Assembly (NCBI GenBank): GCA_902783305.1
Contig: CACZQU010000320.1
Location: 1-7,307, forward strand
Length of the DNA stretch: 7,307 nucleotides
DNA from: an uncultured Lachnospiraceae bacterium
GTDB lineage: Bacteria; Bacillota; Clostridia; Lachnospirales; Lachnospiraceae
Direction: 5' to 3'
The notes under the pieces are model-generated. The model was not told the DNA's origin, did not search any database, and worked only from the letters and a program-made list of their open reading frames with translations. The stretch's first letter is position 1. Every line of letters begins with the position of its first letter. A program made the translations under genes and the position numbers. Of the stretch, positions 1 through 6,351 are shown in pieces.

Positions 1-843
1 CCATCCCAGAAATCTCAGCTCATCGAAAAAAGCATACAGAAAAAGTTTCACAAGGTACTCTGGACGCCCTTTGTCAAAGCGGTGAAGCAATACCAGCTGA
101 TCCGGGAGAGAGACAAAATTGCGGTATGTATCTCCGGAGGCAAGGATTCCATGCTGATGGCCAAGCTGATGCAGATGCTGCACCGTTACACAGACTTTCC
201 CTTCGAGCTGGTCTACCTGGTCATGGATCCCGGCTACAACGGGCAGAACCGGAAGAAAATCGAAAGCAACGCCGCTCTTCTCGATATCCCTGTGACAATC
301 TTTGAAACCAGCATTTTTGATATAGCAAACAGCGCAGGACAATCACCTTGTTATCTGTGCGCAAGGATGCGCAGAGGACATCTTTACGCAAAAGCAAAAG
401 AACTGGGCTGCAACAAAATTGCTTTAGGTCATCACAGGAACGATGTGATCGAAACCACCGTCATGGCCATGTTTTACAGCTCCCAGCTTCAGGCAATGCT
501 CCCGAAGCTCCACAGCACCAACTTCGAAGGGATGGAGCTGATCCGTCCGTTGTACTGCATCCGGGAAGACGACATTCTCGCCTGGAAAGCATATAATGAC
601 CTGGAGTTCATTCAGTGTGCCTGTCGTTTTACCGAAAACATTGCAAATAGCGAAAGCGGCCATGGGGATTCTAAAAGGCAGGAGGTCAAAATGCTGATCA
701 AAAAGCTGAAGGAGGATAACCCGCTGATTGAAACCAGTATTTTCAACAGCATCCACTCGGTCCATCTGGACACTTTCCCCGGATACAAGACAGCCGGGAC
801 ACTTCACAGCTATCTTGACCATTACGAAGCAAGTGAAGAATAA
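1..843 (+). CDS. ttcA: TtcA-family tRNA 2-thiocytidine synthetase-like protein, 5'-truncated by window edge
   Basis: The reading frame is open from base 1 and ends at TAA 841-843, giving 280 visible residues; the true start lies upstream. The GTG at 82 is probably internal, because the residues before it (FHKVLWTPFVKAV) match the helix that precedes the PP-loop in TtcA proteins. Visible features are the ATP-pyrophosphatase PP-loop SGGKDS at residues 45-50, a CYLC pair (C117, C120), GHHRND at about 143-148 and a CAC motif (C206, C208). In the TtcA family a CxxC pair plus a later Cys hold a [4Fe-4S] cluster, and the enzyme thiolates cytidine 32 of tRNA using ATP; a CxxC and a third candidate Cys are both present here. 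The family is clear, but the exact tRNA target is inferred. Some clostridia carry several TtcA-like paralogues, so the symbol is less certain than the family. The gene converges on the Fe-S assembly operon. Confidence 0.85.
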   Translation, partial: PSQKSQLIEKSIQKKFHKVLWTPFVKAVKQYQLIRERDKIAVCISGGKDSMLMAKLMQMLHRYTDFPFELVYLVMDPGYNGQNRKKIESNAALLDIPVTIFETSIFDIANSAGQSPCYLCARMRRGHLYAKAKELGCNKIALGHHRNDVIETTVMAMFYSSQLQAMLPKLHSTNFEGMELIRPLYCIREDDILAWKAYNDLEFIQCACRFTENIANSESGHGDSKRQEVKMLIKKLKEDNPLIETSIFNSIHSVHLDTFPGYKTAGTLHSYLDHYEASEE

Positions 844-890
844 TCCGGGAAGCCGGAACAGCTCCCGGTCAGACCAGCAGAAAAAAACAA

Positions 891-941
891 AAGCTGAGGG
901 AGCCGGGATGGTTTCGTCCCGGCTTCCTCAGCTTCTTCTTT
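891..941. terminator. Bidirectional intrinsic terminator between convergent ttcA-like and Fe-S assembly genes
   Basis: An 18-bp stem (891-908 with 917-934, one G-T pair) closes an 8-base loop. On the + strand it is followed by the T-rich CTTCTTTTC, which ends the ttcA-like gene 48 bases after its stop. On the - strand the bases after the hairpin (881-890 read in reverse) are TTGTTTTTTT, which would end the Fe-S operon about 160 bases past its last stop. Between 935 and 1097 I see no convincing gene. Confidence 0.85.
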
Positions 942-1097
942 TCTGTACACAGACAGCATCACCTTTGACTGGTCTGCTTCTTCCACGCTGCGAACTGTTC
1001 CCGTCCCGGACGATGCTGAAAGCACCGGTCTGTCCTTCGGAATCCGTTTTTCACTGACCTACTGCTTCGTTTGCCAACAGGAAAGGGGTCTCTTCCC

Positions 1098-2147
1098 TCA
1101 GCGAAGGAAGCCATTAATAATCTGCTCCTCAGCCTCCTGTTCCGTCAGCCCCAGTGTCATCAGCTTTGTCAGCTGGTCTCCGGCAATCCTGCCAATCGCC
1201 GCTTCATGCACAAGCATAGCGTCCACATCATTCGCTTCAAGCGAAGGAACCGCCAGAATATGGCCTCTGTCCATGTTGATCGAATCGCACTCCGTGTGTC
1301 CGCTGCACGGAGCATTTCCGGTAATGCGCAGGTTGAGAATCTGACAGGAATCGTCCCTTGCCACAGACCGGGACACCACATCCGCCGTGGCTCCTTCGCC
1401 GTTCAGATCCACCTGGTATCCACTCACAGCCTTCTGTCTGCCGTGGGTCATCAGCCGTTCCTTTACGACCAGTCTGGCTCCGGCTTTAAGCTCTGCCCTT
1501 GTCATGCGGTCAGTGGAATCCACTCCTTTGATCTGTTCCATCTCCATCTCCATACTGCTGCCTTCCTCCATATGCAGCTCCGTAACCGGATTGAGAATAC
1601 GCTGACCAAGCCCGTCGCCGGAACCATAGTGCTTTTCCACGTATTTCACTCTTGCATTGCGGGAAAGAAAGAAACGGTGAATGCCATCGTGCTGAGAATC
1701 CTGATTCCCGCAGTTGTCGATACCGCAGCCCGCCACAATCACTACATCGGCATCTTCACCAATAAAAAAATCATTATAGACTGTCTCTTTCAGGCCTGTG
1801 GCGGAAAGCACCACCGGAATGTGGACGCTCTCCTTCCTGGTCCCCGGCTTGACATGGATGTCGATGCCGCTGCCGTCCGGTTTGGAAACAATGTCGATAT
1901 CGGCAGTGGTCTGGCGTCCTGCAAGCTCTCCGTTGACACGGAAGTTGTAGGCTCCGGAAGGTACAGTATGAAGATCAGCCACCTCTTCAATCAGTCTTTT
2001 TTGAATTGCGTCCAGCTGCTGCATTTTCTCTTCCTCCTCATCTGTATAAAGGTAACTGTTCTGCCCTTCGTCAACGCTCCGGAATGGAATGTCACGTCCA
2101 CACATAAGGGCAGATTCTGCCTCACGGCTTTGAACGGTATCCGGCAC
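1098..2147 (-). CDS. SufB/SufD-like Fe-S cluster assembly scaffold (SmsB type)
   Basis: This is a SufB/SufD-family beta-helix scaffold of 349 residues if the GTG at 2147 is used. The family core starts near residue 46 (DAIQKRLIEEVADLHTVPSG) and includes DIHVKPGTRKESVHIP, AGCGIDNCG (C141, C146), HDGIHRFF, KYVEKHYGSGDG, a late CSGHTECDSI (C281, C287) and HEAAIGRIAG (H314, E315), ending in INGFLR. In SufB a late Cys and a Glu are important for cluster assembly; C281 or C287 and E315 are the candidates by position. The protein is much shorter than enterobacterial SufB and lacks its N-terminal domain, as in the single-scaffold SUF-like minimal (SMS) systems of clostridia and archaea. It partners with the ATPase encoded upstream; the GTG lies one base after that gene's TAA. 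The start is uncertain: GTG 2147 has no good SD, whereas ATG 2024 has a strong one and gives a 308-residue product closer to the family length. Confidence 0.9.
   Translation of the reverse strand: MPDTVQSREAESALMCGRDIPFRSVDEGQNSYLYTDEEEEKMQQLDAIQKRLIEEVADLHTVPSGAYNFRVNGELAGRQTTADIDIVSKPDGSGIDIHVKPGTRKESVHIPVVLSATGLKETVYNDFFIGEDADVVIVAGCGIDNCGNQDSQHDGIHRFFLSRNARVKYVEKHYGSGDGLGQRILNPVTELHMEEGSSMEMEMEQIKGVDSTDRMTRAELKAGARLVVKERLMTHGRQKAVSGYQVDLNGEGATADVVSRSVARDDSCQILNLRITGNAPCSGHTECDSINMDRGHILAVPSLEANDVDAMLVHEAAIGRIAGDQLTKLMTLGLTEQEAEEQIINGFLR
2033..2039 (-). promoter_or_regulatory. Internal Shine-Dalgarno favouring ATG 2024 as start of the SufB-like gene
   Basis: GAGGAGG on the - strand lies 8 bases before ATG 2024 and is the best SD near the start of this gene. 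Neither GTG 2147 nor ATG 2105 has one. The same bases encode the Glu run before Met42, so the match could be a by-product of coding sequence. Confidence 0.5.
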
Positions 2148-2148
2148 C

Positions 2149-2877
2149 TTATTGCAGCTTCTGGCAGGAAATCTCCGGTGCCTCCGGACCTACCAGTTCA
2201 GGCAGCACTTCTGCCGGGCTGCCCTGACGGGTTATGCGCCCGTTGGCAAGCACCACGATCTCATCAGCAATCTGAAGGATCCGTTCCTGATGGGAGATGA
2301 TAATAATGGAGCTGTCCTTGATTTCGCTGCGCATCTTCTCAAAGATGCGGATCAGGTTCTGAAAGCTCCACAGATCGATCCCTGCTTCCGGTTCATCAAA
2401 AAGGCTTAATCTTGTCTTGCGGGCAAGCAGTGTCGCTATCTCAATCCGCTTTAATTCTCCGCCGGAAAGAGAAGAATTGATTTCCCGGTCAATATAATCA
2501 CGGGCGCATAATCCCACTTCTGACAGATAATCACAGGCGGCGGAAACAGAAAGATTCTCTCCCGAAGCCAGACGCAGCAGATCATGCACCCGGATTCCTT
2601 TAAAACGCACCGGCTGCTGGAAAGCAAAGCTGACGCCTTTTCTGGCGCGCTCCGTGATGGAAAGGCCGGTTATATCCTCTCCATCCAGCAGGATCCGGCC
2701 GGAAACAGGCTTTTCAATCCCCATGACCAGGCGGGCAAGAGTGGATTTGCCGCTTCCGTTCGGCCCCGTAATCACGACAAAGCGGCCATCCTCTACCGTC
2801 AGATTCAGATCATAGATTATCTCCTTTGAATGACCTTCCTCGTTGATGGCAAAGCTCAGTTCTTTTATCTCAAGCAT
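2149..2877 (-). CDS. sufC: SufC-like Fe-S assembly ABC ATPase (SmsC type)
   Basis: This 242-residue cytosolic ABC ATPase starts MLEIKELSFAI. It contains Walker A GPNGSGKST, Q-loop FAFQQPVRF, signature LSGGELKR, Walker B LSLFDEPEAGID and H-loop ISHQE. The FQQP Q-loop and the ELKR form of the signature, together with the SufB-like gene next door, mark it as SufC rather than a transporter ATPase; no permease is nearby. SufC binds the SufB/D scaffold and drives the conformational change needed for cluster assembly. I chose ATG 2877 because it has AAGGAG nine bases upstream and because SufC proteins usually begin close to this beta strand. An in-frame ATG at 2910 would add 11 residues (MSEDSDKECFT) but has only a poorly spaced SD. 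The stop TAA is followed after one base by the GTG candidate of the SufB-like gene, suggesting translational coupling. A promoter lies about 100 bases upstream. Confidence 0.93.
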   Translation of the reverse strand: MLEIKELSFAINEEGHSKEIIYDLNLTVEDGRFVVITGPNGSGKSTLARLVMGIEKPVSGRILLDGEDITGLSITERARKGVSFAFQQPVRFKGIRVHDLLRLASGENLSVSAACDYLSEVGLCARDYIDREINSSLSGGELKRIEIATLLARKTRLSLFDEPEAGIDLWSFQNLIRIFEKMRSEIKDSSIIIISHQERILQIADEIVVLANGRITRQGSPAEVLPELVGPEAPEISCQKLQ

Positions 2878-2886
2878 GGTAAAACA

Positions 2887-2892
2887 CTCCTT
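2887..2892 (-). promoter_or_regulatory. Shine-Dalgarno setting the sufC-like start at 2877
   Basis: AAGGAG on the - strand lies 9 bases before ATG 2877. It falls inside the extra codons that would exist if ATG 2910 were the start, so it supports the shorter protein. Confidence 0.65.
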
Positions 2893-2972
2893 GTCACTGT
2901 CTTCCGACATCCTTTCTCATTTGCTCCTTAGCGAACCCGGGAAAATACTTCACTCTACAAAAAAGCAAAATC

Positions 2973-3000
2973 AGTATACTCTCCCTGCAGATTTTTGCAA
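2973..3000 (-). promoter_or_regulatory. Sigma-A-type promoter of the sufCB-like operon
   Basis: On the - strand TTGCAA (2995-3000) and TATACT (2973-2978) are separated by 16 bases. Transcription would start near 2966, leaving a leader of about 90 bases before ATG 2877. An imperfect inverted repeat, GCAAAATC at 2965-2972 and GATTTTTGC at 2990-2998, brackets the -10 and reaches into the -35, so a repressor site is possible. No regulator gene is in view. Confidence 0.6.
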
Positions 3001-3040
3001 GAGGTAAAACGCACAAAACGGTTCGGTCCGGAGAGCAGCA

Positions 3041-3083
3041 TAAAAGAAGCGCCTGTTCCCAAGCCTGGCCTGGGAACAGACGC
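3041..3083 (-). terminator. Intrinsic terminator after the secreted-protein gene
   Basis: A perfect 9-bp stem (3053-3061 with 3071-3079) closes a 9-base loop and is extended by three more pairs (3049-3051 with 3081-3083) past one mismatch. On the - strand it is followed by TTCTTTTA. It lies 27 bases after the stop of the gene at 3110-4099 and upstream of the sufC-like promoter, so it separates the two units. Confidence 0.8.
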
Positions 3084-3109
3084 GGTCCTGAAGTCATTTC
3101 ACGGACAGA

Positions 3110-4099
3110 TCATTTTTTGACAATGTAAATGGTATAAAAGCCTTTCGGATCAGCGACCTTGGTGGTCAGTCTCTTATCTCCTCCGAATAACGCTCCGGCT
3201 CCCGGATAGAGGCTGTCCAGGGTACTGGTGATCGCAACATTCTTCTTTTTGTAGTCAACGAATTTATAACCCTTTGCTGCTTTAAGCGTCTTTCCGTTTT
3301 TGTCATAAATCGGATAATCGCCGGACATGACATAATTATAGCTGCCAAGGAAATTCGAGACACCAGTGTCAGGAGTAGCTTTTGTCCCTATGCTGCCACC
3401 CTTCAGAGACAAGGTACAGCCTGGTGAAAGTACGGAAATACCGCTTCCATAGTGGGTAAAGTTCATTTTTGTATTCATGGCTCCCGCACGAATGTAGGGA
3501 TGTCCGGTAAGGTACAGCTTTGATTTTCCATTCATGATAACACCATGATTGATGCTCTGGATCTTGCTGCTTCCCTGGAGATAACATCTCGCGTTATCAA
3601 AAAGCGCGACGCCGAATACGAGATCAGACCGGAATTCCACGGCATCATTTACGATCATTCCGCTTTTGAAATAGAACTTTGCGCTGCCCTCGACGTGAAC
3701 AGCCCCCTGCTCCGTTGAATACAGGACACCTTTATTGCTTTTCGGGGACTGGAGGACGACAGTGCCCTTTTTGATCGTCAGCGGACAGATTCCTCTGAGC
3801 TCGGTACCTGCATAAGATGTCGTAATCTTATGGCCATTCAGGTCAATGACATATTTTTTGTTTTTGGTAATGGTGAGATACTGTTTTTTGTTCGTCAGCT
3901 TGATGTTTTTGGTAAGCTTGAAGGTTCCTCCGTTGTACGTACCGATTTTTTTCCAGTCAGATGCGCTCTTGACACTGTACGTTTTGGCATATGCCTTCCC
4001 CGAGGTGAGAAAACATAGACCAAAACACGACACGACAAGTAATATGGCCATAATAATACGTCTGGCAAAAGAATTCACATTTGCTTTCCGGGTATTCAT
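3110..4099 (-). CDS. Secreted protein of unknown function with beta-helix-like repeats
   Basis: The 329-residue product begins with a signal peptide: a basic N region (MNTRKANVNSFARR), a hydrophobic stretch at about residues 15-33 and an AYA site at 36-38, giving a mature start KTYSVKSASDWKK. VVSC at 22-25 also fits a lipobox, but hydrophobic sequence continues past that Cys, so ordinary signal peptidase cleavage is favoured. The mature protein is Lys/Tyr/Gly-rich. Its short beta-strand-like turns (GGTFKLTKNIKL, YVIDLNGHKITT, GAVHVEGSAKFYFKSG, ARCYLQGSSKIQS, SKLYLTGHPYIRAG, TLSLKGGSIG) resemble a right-handed beta helix, as in pectate-lyase-like or adhesin-like surface proteins. No catalytic motif, LPxTG, S-layer or choline-binding anchor was seen. 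I do not recognise a named family. The SD AAAGGAGG lies 5 bases before ATG 4099, and a promoter with a perfect TATAAT sits just upstream. It follows hflC with no terminator between. Confidence 0.85.
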   Translation of the reverse strand: MNTRKANVNSFARRIIMAILLVVSCFGLCFLTSGKAYAKTYSVKSASDWKKIGTYNGGTFKLTKNIKLTNKKQYLTITKNKKYVIDLNGHKITTSYAGTELRGICPLTIKKGTVVLQSPKSNKGVLYSTEQGAVHVEGSAKFYFKSGMIVNDAVEFRSDLVFGVALFDNARCYLQGSSKIQSINHGVIMNGKSKLYLTGHPYIRAGAMNTKMNFTHYGSGISVLSPGCTLSLKGGSIGTKATPDTGVSNFLGSYNYVMSGDYPIYDKNGKTLKAAKGYKFVDYKKKNVAITSTLDSLYPGAGALFGGDKRLTTKVADPKGFYTIYIVKK

Positions 4100-4121
4100 G
4101 ACAGCCTCCTTTCAGAAAATT

Positions 4122-4155
4122 CCGTTGGTGTGATCATTATATCATAACCGTTGGT
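4122..4155 (-). repeat. Direct repeat flanking the -10 of the secreted-protein promoter
   Basis: CCGTTGGT (+ strand reading) occurs at 4122-4129 and again at 4148-4155, 26 bases apart. One copy lies in the -35/-10 spacer and the other at the predicted transcription start, a layout that would suit a DNA-binding regulator. Chance is not excluded for an 8-base repeat. Confidence 0.4.
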
Positions 4156-4164
4156 TTTTGACCA
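4136..4164 (-). promoter_or_regulatory. Promoter of the secreted-protein gene
   Basis: On the - strand TGGTCA (4159-4164, four of six matches to TTGACA) and a perfect TATAAT (4136-4141) are separated by 17 bases. TG at the extended -10 position (TGATATAAT) strengthens it. The predicted start near 4129 leaves about 30 bases to ATG 4099. The -35 begins 13 bases after the hflC stop, so the promoter lies directly against the end of that gene. Confidence 0.75.
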
Positions 4165-4177
4165 TAATGTTTCCGGA

Positions 4178-5065
4178 TCATTTCTCTGCAGACGCTTCCC
4201 CATACAGCAGCTTTGCCAGCTCGGAATCCTTGTCCAGAATAACCGTATTCTCCTTACCGGGAAGAGATTTTTTCAATGCGTCCAGCGAGCGGGTGAAATT
4301 ATAGAAATCCGCCTTTTCTTCGGTATTATAAGCTTCCTGAAGAATGCTCATATATTCCGCTTCGCCCTCTGCCTCCAGAATCTCCGCCTGTTTCTGGGCA
4401 TCTGCCTTCATGACGATCACATTTTTGTCGGTCTCGTTCCGGATTTTCTGTGCCTCCGACTCTCCCTGCGCTTTATAAGACGCCGCAATATTCTGCCGTT
4501 CAGAGATCATGCGGGTATAGACAGCTTCCTTGTTGTCGTCCGGCAGATCCAGGGACTTGATCTCTGCTACCACCACCTCGATCCCATAGTCACCGATGTC
4601 GGAATTTGCCTCATCGGTCAGAAGCTGTGTCAGTTTTTCTCCCCTGGCATCAATGATCTCATCCTGACTCATGGAGGAAATGACATTTTTCTGGGCGTTG
4701 TAGACTGCTGCCTCGATCCGCTCCTCTGCCCGGTTATCCGATGCCTCCAGCGTCCGGATATATTTCGTCGGATCCACTACCCTCCAAAGCACATAGTTGT
4801 CCGCAATCATGCTTTTTTTGTCCCTGGTAATGACATCGGACAACGGCACATCATACAGCTTCAGGCTTCTGGAAACCATCTGGACATTCTGGATAAAGGG
4901 CAGCTTGATCTTCAGTCCGGGTTCGGATTCCGTCCTGACGATCCGTCCAAACTGCCTCACCGCCGCGTATTGATTCAGCGGAACCGTATAAAAGGATCCT
5001 CCTGCCACAAGAATCACCAGAAGGCAAATGATACCCGCAGCAATCCAGCTGATCTTCCCTTTCAT
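4178..5065 (-). CDS. hflC: HflC, stomatin/prohibitin-family membrane protein
   Basis: The 295-residue protein has a short cytoplasmic N terminus, one transmembrane helix (about residues 6-23) and a PHB domain (about 25-190) with VPLNQYAAVRQFGRIVR and PGLKIKLPFIQNV. An Ala/Glu/Lys-rich coiled-coil helix follows (about 185-245, including ERQNIAASYKAQGESEAQKI and EAEGEAEYMS), then a typical FYNFTRSLDALKKSL tail. In bacteria HflC pairs with HflK in a large membrane assembly that surrounds and modulates the FtsH protease, affecting turnover of membrane proteins. The length is normal for HflC. Its ATG overlaps the hflK TGA as ATGA (5062-5065), and a strong SD (AAAGGAGG, 5073-5080) lies within the end of hflK, so the two are translationally coupled. 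No terminator follows; the next promoter begins 13 bases later. Confidence 0.93.
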   Translation of the reverse strand: MKGKISWIAAGIICLLVILVAGGSFYTVPLNQYAAVRQFGRIVRTESEPGLKIKLPFIQNVQMVSRSLKLYDVPLSDVITRDKKSMIADNYVLWRVVDPTKYIRTLEASDNRAEERIEAAVYNAQKNVISSMSQDEIIDARGEKLTQLLTDEANSDIGDYGIEVVVAEIKSLDLPDDNKEAVYTRMISERQNIAASYKAQGESEAQKIRNETDKNVIVMKADAQKQAEILEAEGEAEYMSILQEAYNTEEKADFYNFTRSLDALKKSLPGKENTVILDKDSELAKLLYGEASAEK

Positions 5066-6225
5066 GACGTCCCCTCCTTTCCGTCGGCGGCAATCTCGGC
5101 GATTTTATCAATCGGATAGAAGGTCTGTGTGTCACCGTCCGTGATGACAATCTTCACCTTCGGAAGAACCTCCTCGATTGCTTCATAAAACATCCGTTGT
5201 CTGGTAATCAGAGGATTCAGCCTGTACTGTTCATACATGGCATTAAACCGGGCCACCTGACCCTGTGCTTCGGCAATCCTGGCCTGCTTGCGTCCCTGCG
5301 CGTTCTGAATGATCTTGTCCGCGTTCGCCTCTGCCGCCGGGATCTGTTCATTCTGATACTGTTTTGCGTTGTTGACTGCCGTATCCTTCCCCTGCTTTGC
5401 TGTCTCCACCGCCTTAAAGGCACCCACAATCTCTGCCGTCGGAGGTTCCGCGTCCTGTACGGTGATATTCACGACCTGAAGACCGATATTGTAATCTGCC
5501 AGAGACTCCTGAAGCTTCTGCCTGACCTGTGTCTGAATCTGGGATTTTCCCACAGTAATGGCATCATCCACCGTAAAATCGATGACCGTGGAACGGATGG
5601 CTGCCATAGCCATGTTTTTCAGGATCATTTCCGGTTCCCTGGAATAATACAGATAAGCAACCGGATCCGAAACTCTGTACTCCATATAAAAATCGATGTC
5701 AATCAGATTGAAATCCGATGTAATCATTATTCCTTCTGTATCCAGGGTAAAATTCTGTCCGTCATTGTTGACTGCATACCCGATACCGGTACCATGGATA
5801 GTGGTATCCACCTTTTCCACCTTCTGCAGAAAGGGGATTTTGAAATACAGTCCTGCCGTATCTGACCGGACATGCTTTCCAAACATAGTCACCACCGCAG
5901 TCTCCTGTTCGTCCACACGGTAAAAGCTTCCGGAAAGAACCGCCGCCACCGCTACCGCCAGCACCATCGCAGCAGCAATTCCCACGTAACCCGTAATCTT
6001 CTTTTTTCCTCCATGCGGCCGAAAGCTTCCTCCGGAAGGCGAAGCAGAACCTCTGGAAGATGAAAAGCTTCCGGTGAAAAAAGAGAACGGAGAAAACGGA
6101 CGGGAACTGTCCGGCCTATGTCCCCTTGCCGGATCCGGTTCCGGGTCTGATTTCGAATCCGTATCCGGCCCCGGATCCGGTTCTGGCCTGGGATCTCCCA
6201 TAGTAAAGTTTACTTCATCAGGCAT
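5062..6225 (-). CDS. hflK: HflK, stomatin/prohibitin-family membrane protein
   Basis: The 387-residue protein has a long polar N-terminal tail rich in Pro, Asp, Ser and Gly (about residues 1-75, including PEPDPGPDTDSKSDPEPDP), one transmembrane helix (about 77-99) and a PHB domain beginning SFYRVDEQETAVVTMFGK. The domain also shows GLYFKIPFLQKVEKVD, SDFNLIDIDFYMEYRVSDP and NIGLQVVNITVQDAEPP. A coiled coil follows (about 268-330), then the HflK-like tail LNPLITRQRMFYEAIEEVLPKVKIVI. HflK forms a heteromeric complex with HflC and acts on FtsH-dependent membrane proteolysis in other bacteria; ftsH itself is not in this window. ATG 6225 is supported by AAAGGAGG five bases upstream. Upstream lies a 220-base leader with a promoter, tiny ORFs and an intrinsic terminator, so expression is likely controlled by attenuation. 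Confidence 0.94.
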   Translation of the reverse strand: MPDEVNFTMGDPRPEPDPGPDTDSKSDPEPDPARGHRPDSSRPFSPFSFFTGSFSSSRGSASPSGGSFRPHGGKKKITGYVGIAAAMVLAVAVAAVLSGSFYRVDEQETAVVTMFGKHVRSDTAGLYFKIPFLQKVEKVDTTIHGTGIGYAVNNDGQNFTLDTEGIMITSDFNLIDIDFYMEYRVSDPVAYLYYSREPEMILKNMAMAAIRSTVIDFTVDDAITVGKSQIQTQVRQKLQESLADYNIGLQVVNITVQDAEPPTAEIVGAFKAVETAKQGKDTAVNNAKQYQNEQIPAAEANADKIIQNAQGRKQARIAEAQGQVARFNAMYEQYRLNPLITRQRMFYEAIEEVLPKVKIVITDGDTQTFYPIDKIAEIAADGKEGTS

Positions 6226-6281
6226 AGAATCCTCCTTTTGATGATCTGGTTTTCTTTTATCTGTGCAGAATCGGGGATCGG

Positions 6282-6351
6282 GAACCGTTCATATGCAAAA
6301 AATAAGGGCGTTCCAACTTTCTCGTCATTGGAACGCCCTTCAGAACGGTTC
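6282..6351 (-). repeat. Nested inverted repeat around the hflK leader terminator
   Basis: Outside the 13-bp terminator stem is a second perfect 9-bp pair, GAACCGTTC (6282-6290) with GAACGGTTC (6343-6351), both as read on the + strand. The arms are separated from the inner stem by 13 bases on one side and 2 on the other. The arm at 6343-6351 encodes Glu-Pro-Phe of the MRLFEPF ORF. The other arm lies after the T tract, so in RNA the outer stem could form only in transcripts that read through. Each arm is itself nearly palindromic (GAAC-N-GTTC). Confidence 0.8.
6297..6340 (-). terminator. Intrinsic terminator in the hflK leader (candidate attenuator)
   Basis: On the - strand AAGGGCGTTCCAA (6340-6328) pairs perfectly over 13 bases with TTGGAACGCCCTT (6316-6304) across an 11-base loop, followed by A and six Ts (6302-6297). 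It lies between the leader promoter and the hflK start, about 70 bases upstream of ATG 6225. Its 5' arm starts on the last base of the UGA that ends the MRLFEPF ORF, so a ribosome paused at that stop would cover much of the arm. It could also stop transcripts arriving from the LRR gene. Confidence 0.88.

Noticed and set aside
822..1025. Small - strand frame after the SufB-like stop, with AAGGA before a GTG at 1025
   Set aside because: It runs straight through the bidirectional terminator and into the end of the ttcA-like gene, and the product is low-complexity.
1071..2300. A long open frame on the + strand, about 409 codons, opposite the Fe-S genes
   Set aside because: It is the shadow of two clear - strand genes with full family motifs, has no SD and resembles no family.
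2878..2910. Upstream ATG 2910 as the sufC-like start
   Set aside because: Its SD spacing is poor, a good SD for ATG 2877 lies inside the extra codons, and family N termini fit 2877.
2894..2920. Short ORF MRKDVGRQ upstream of sufC, with TAAGGAG nearby
   Set aside because: The SD is only three bases from the ATG and no terminator or alternative hairpin follows, so there is no sign of leader-peptide control here.
4025..4033. Lipoprotein box VVSC in the signal peptide of the secreted protein
   Set aside because: Hydrophobic residues continue past this Cys and a good AYA site follows, so ordinary signal peptidase cleavage is more likely. It is kept as a minor alternative only.
4151..5119. Long + strand open frame opposite hflC
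   Set aside because: It is antisense to a well-supported HflC and has no start signal or recognisable domain.
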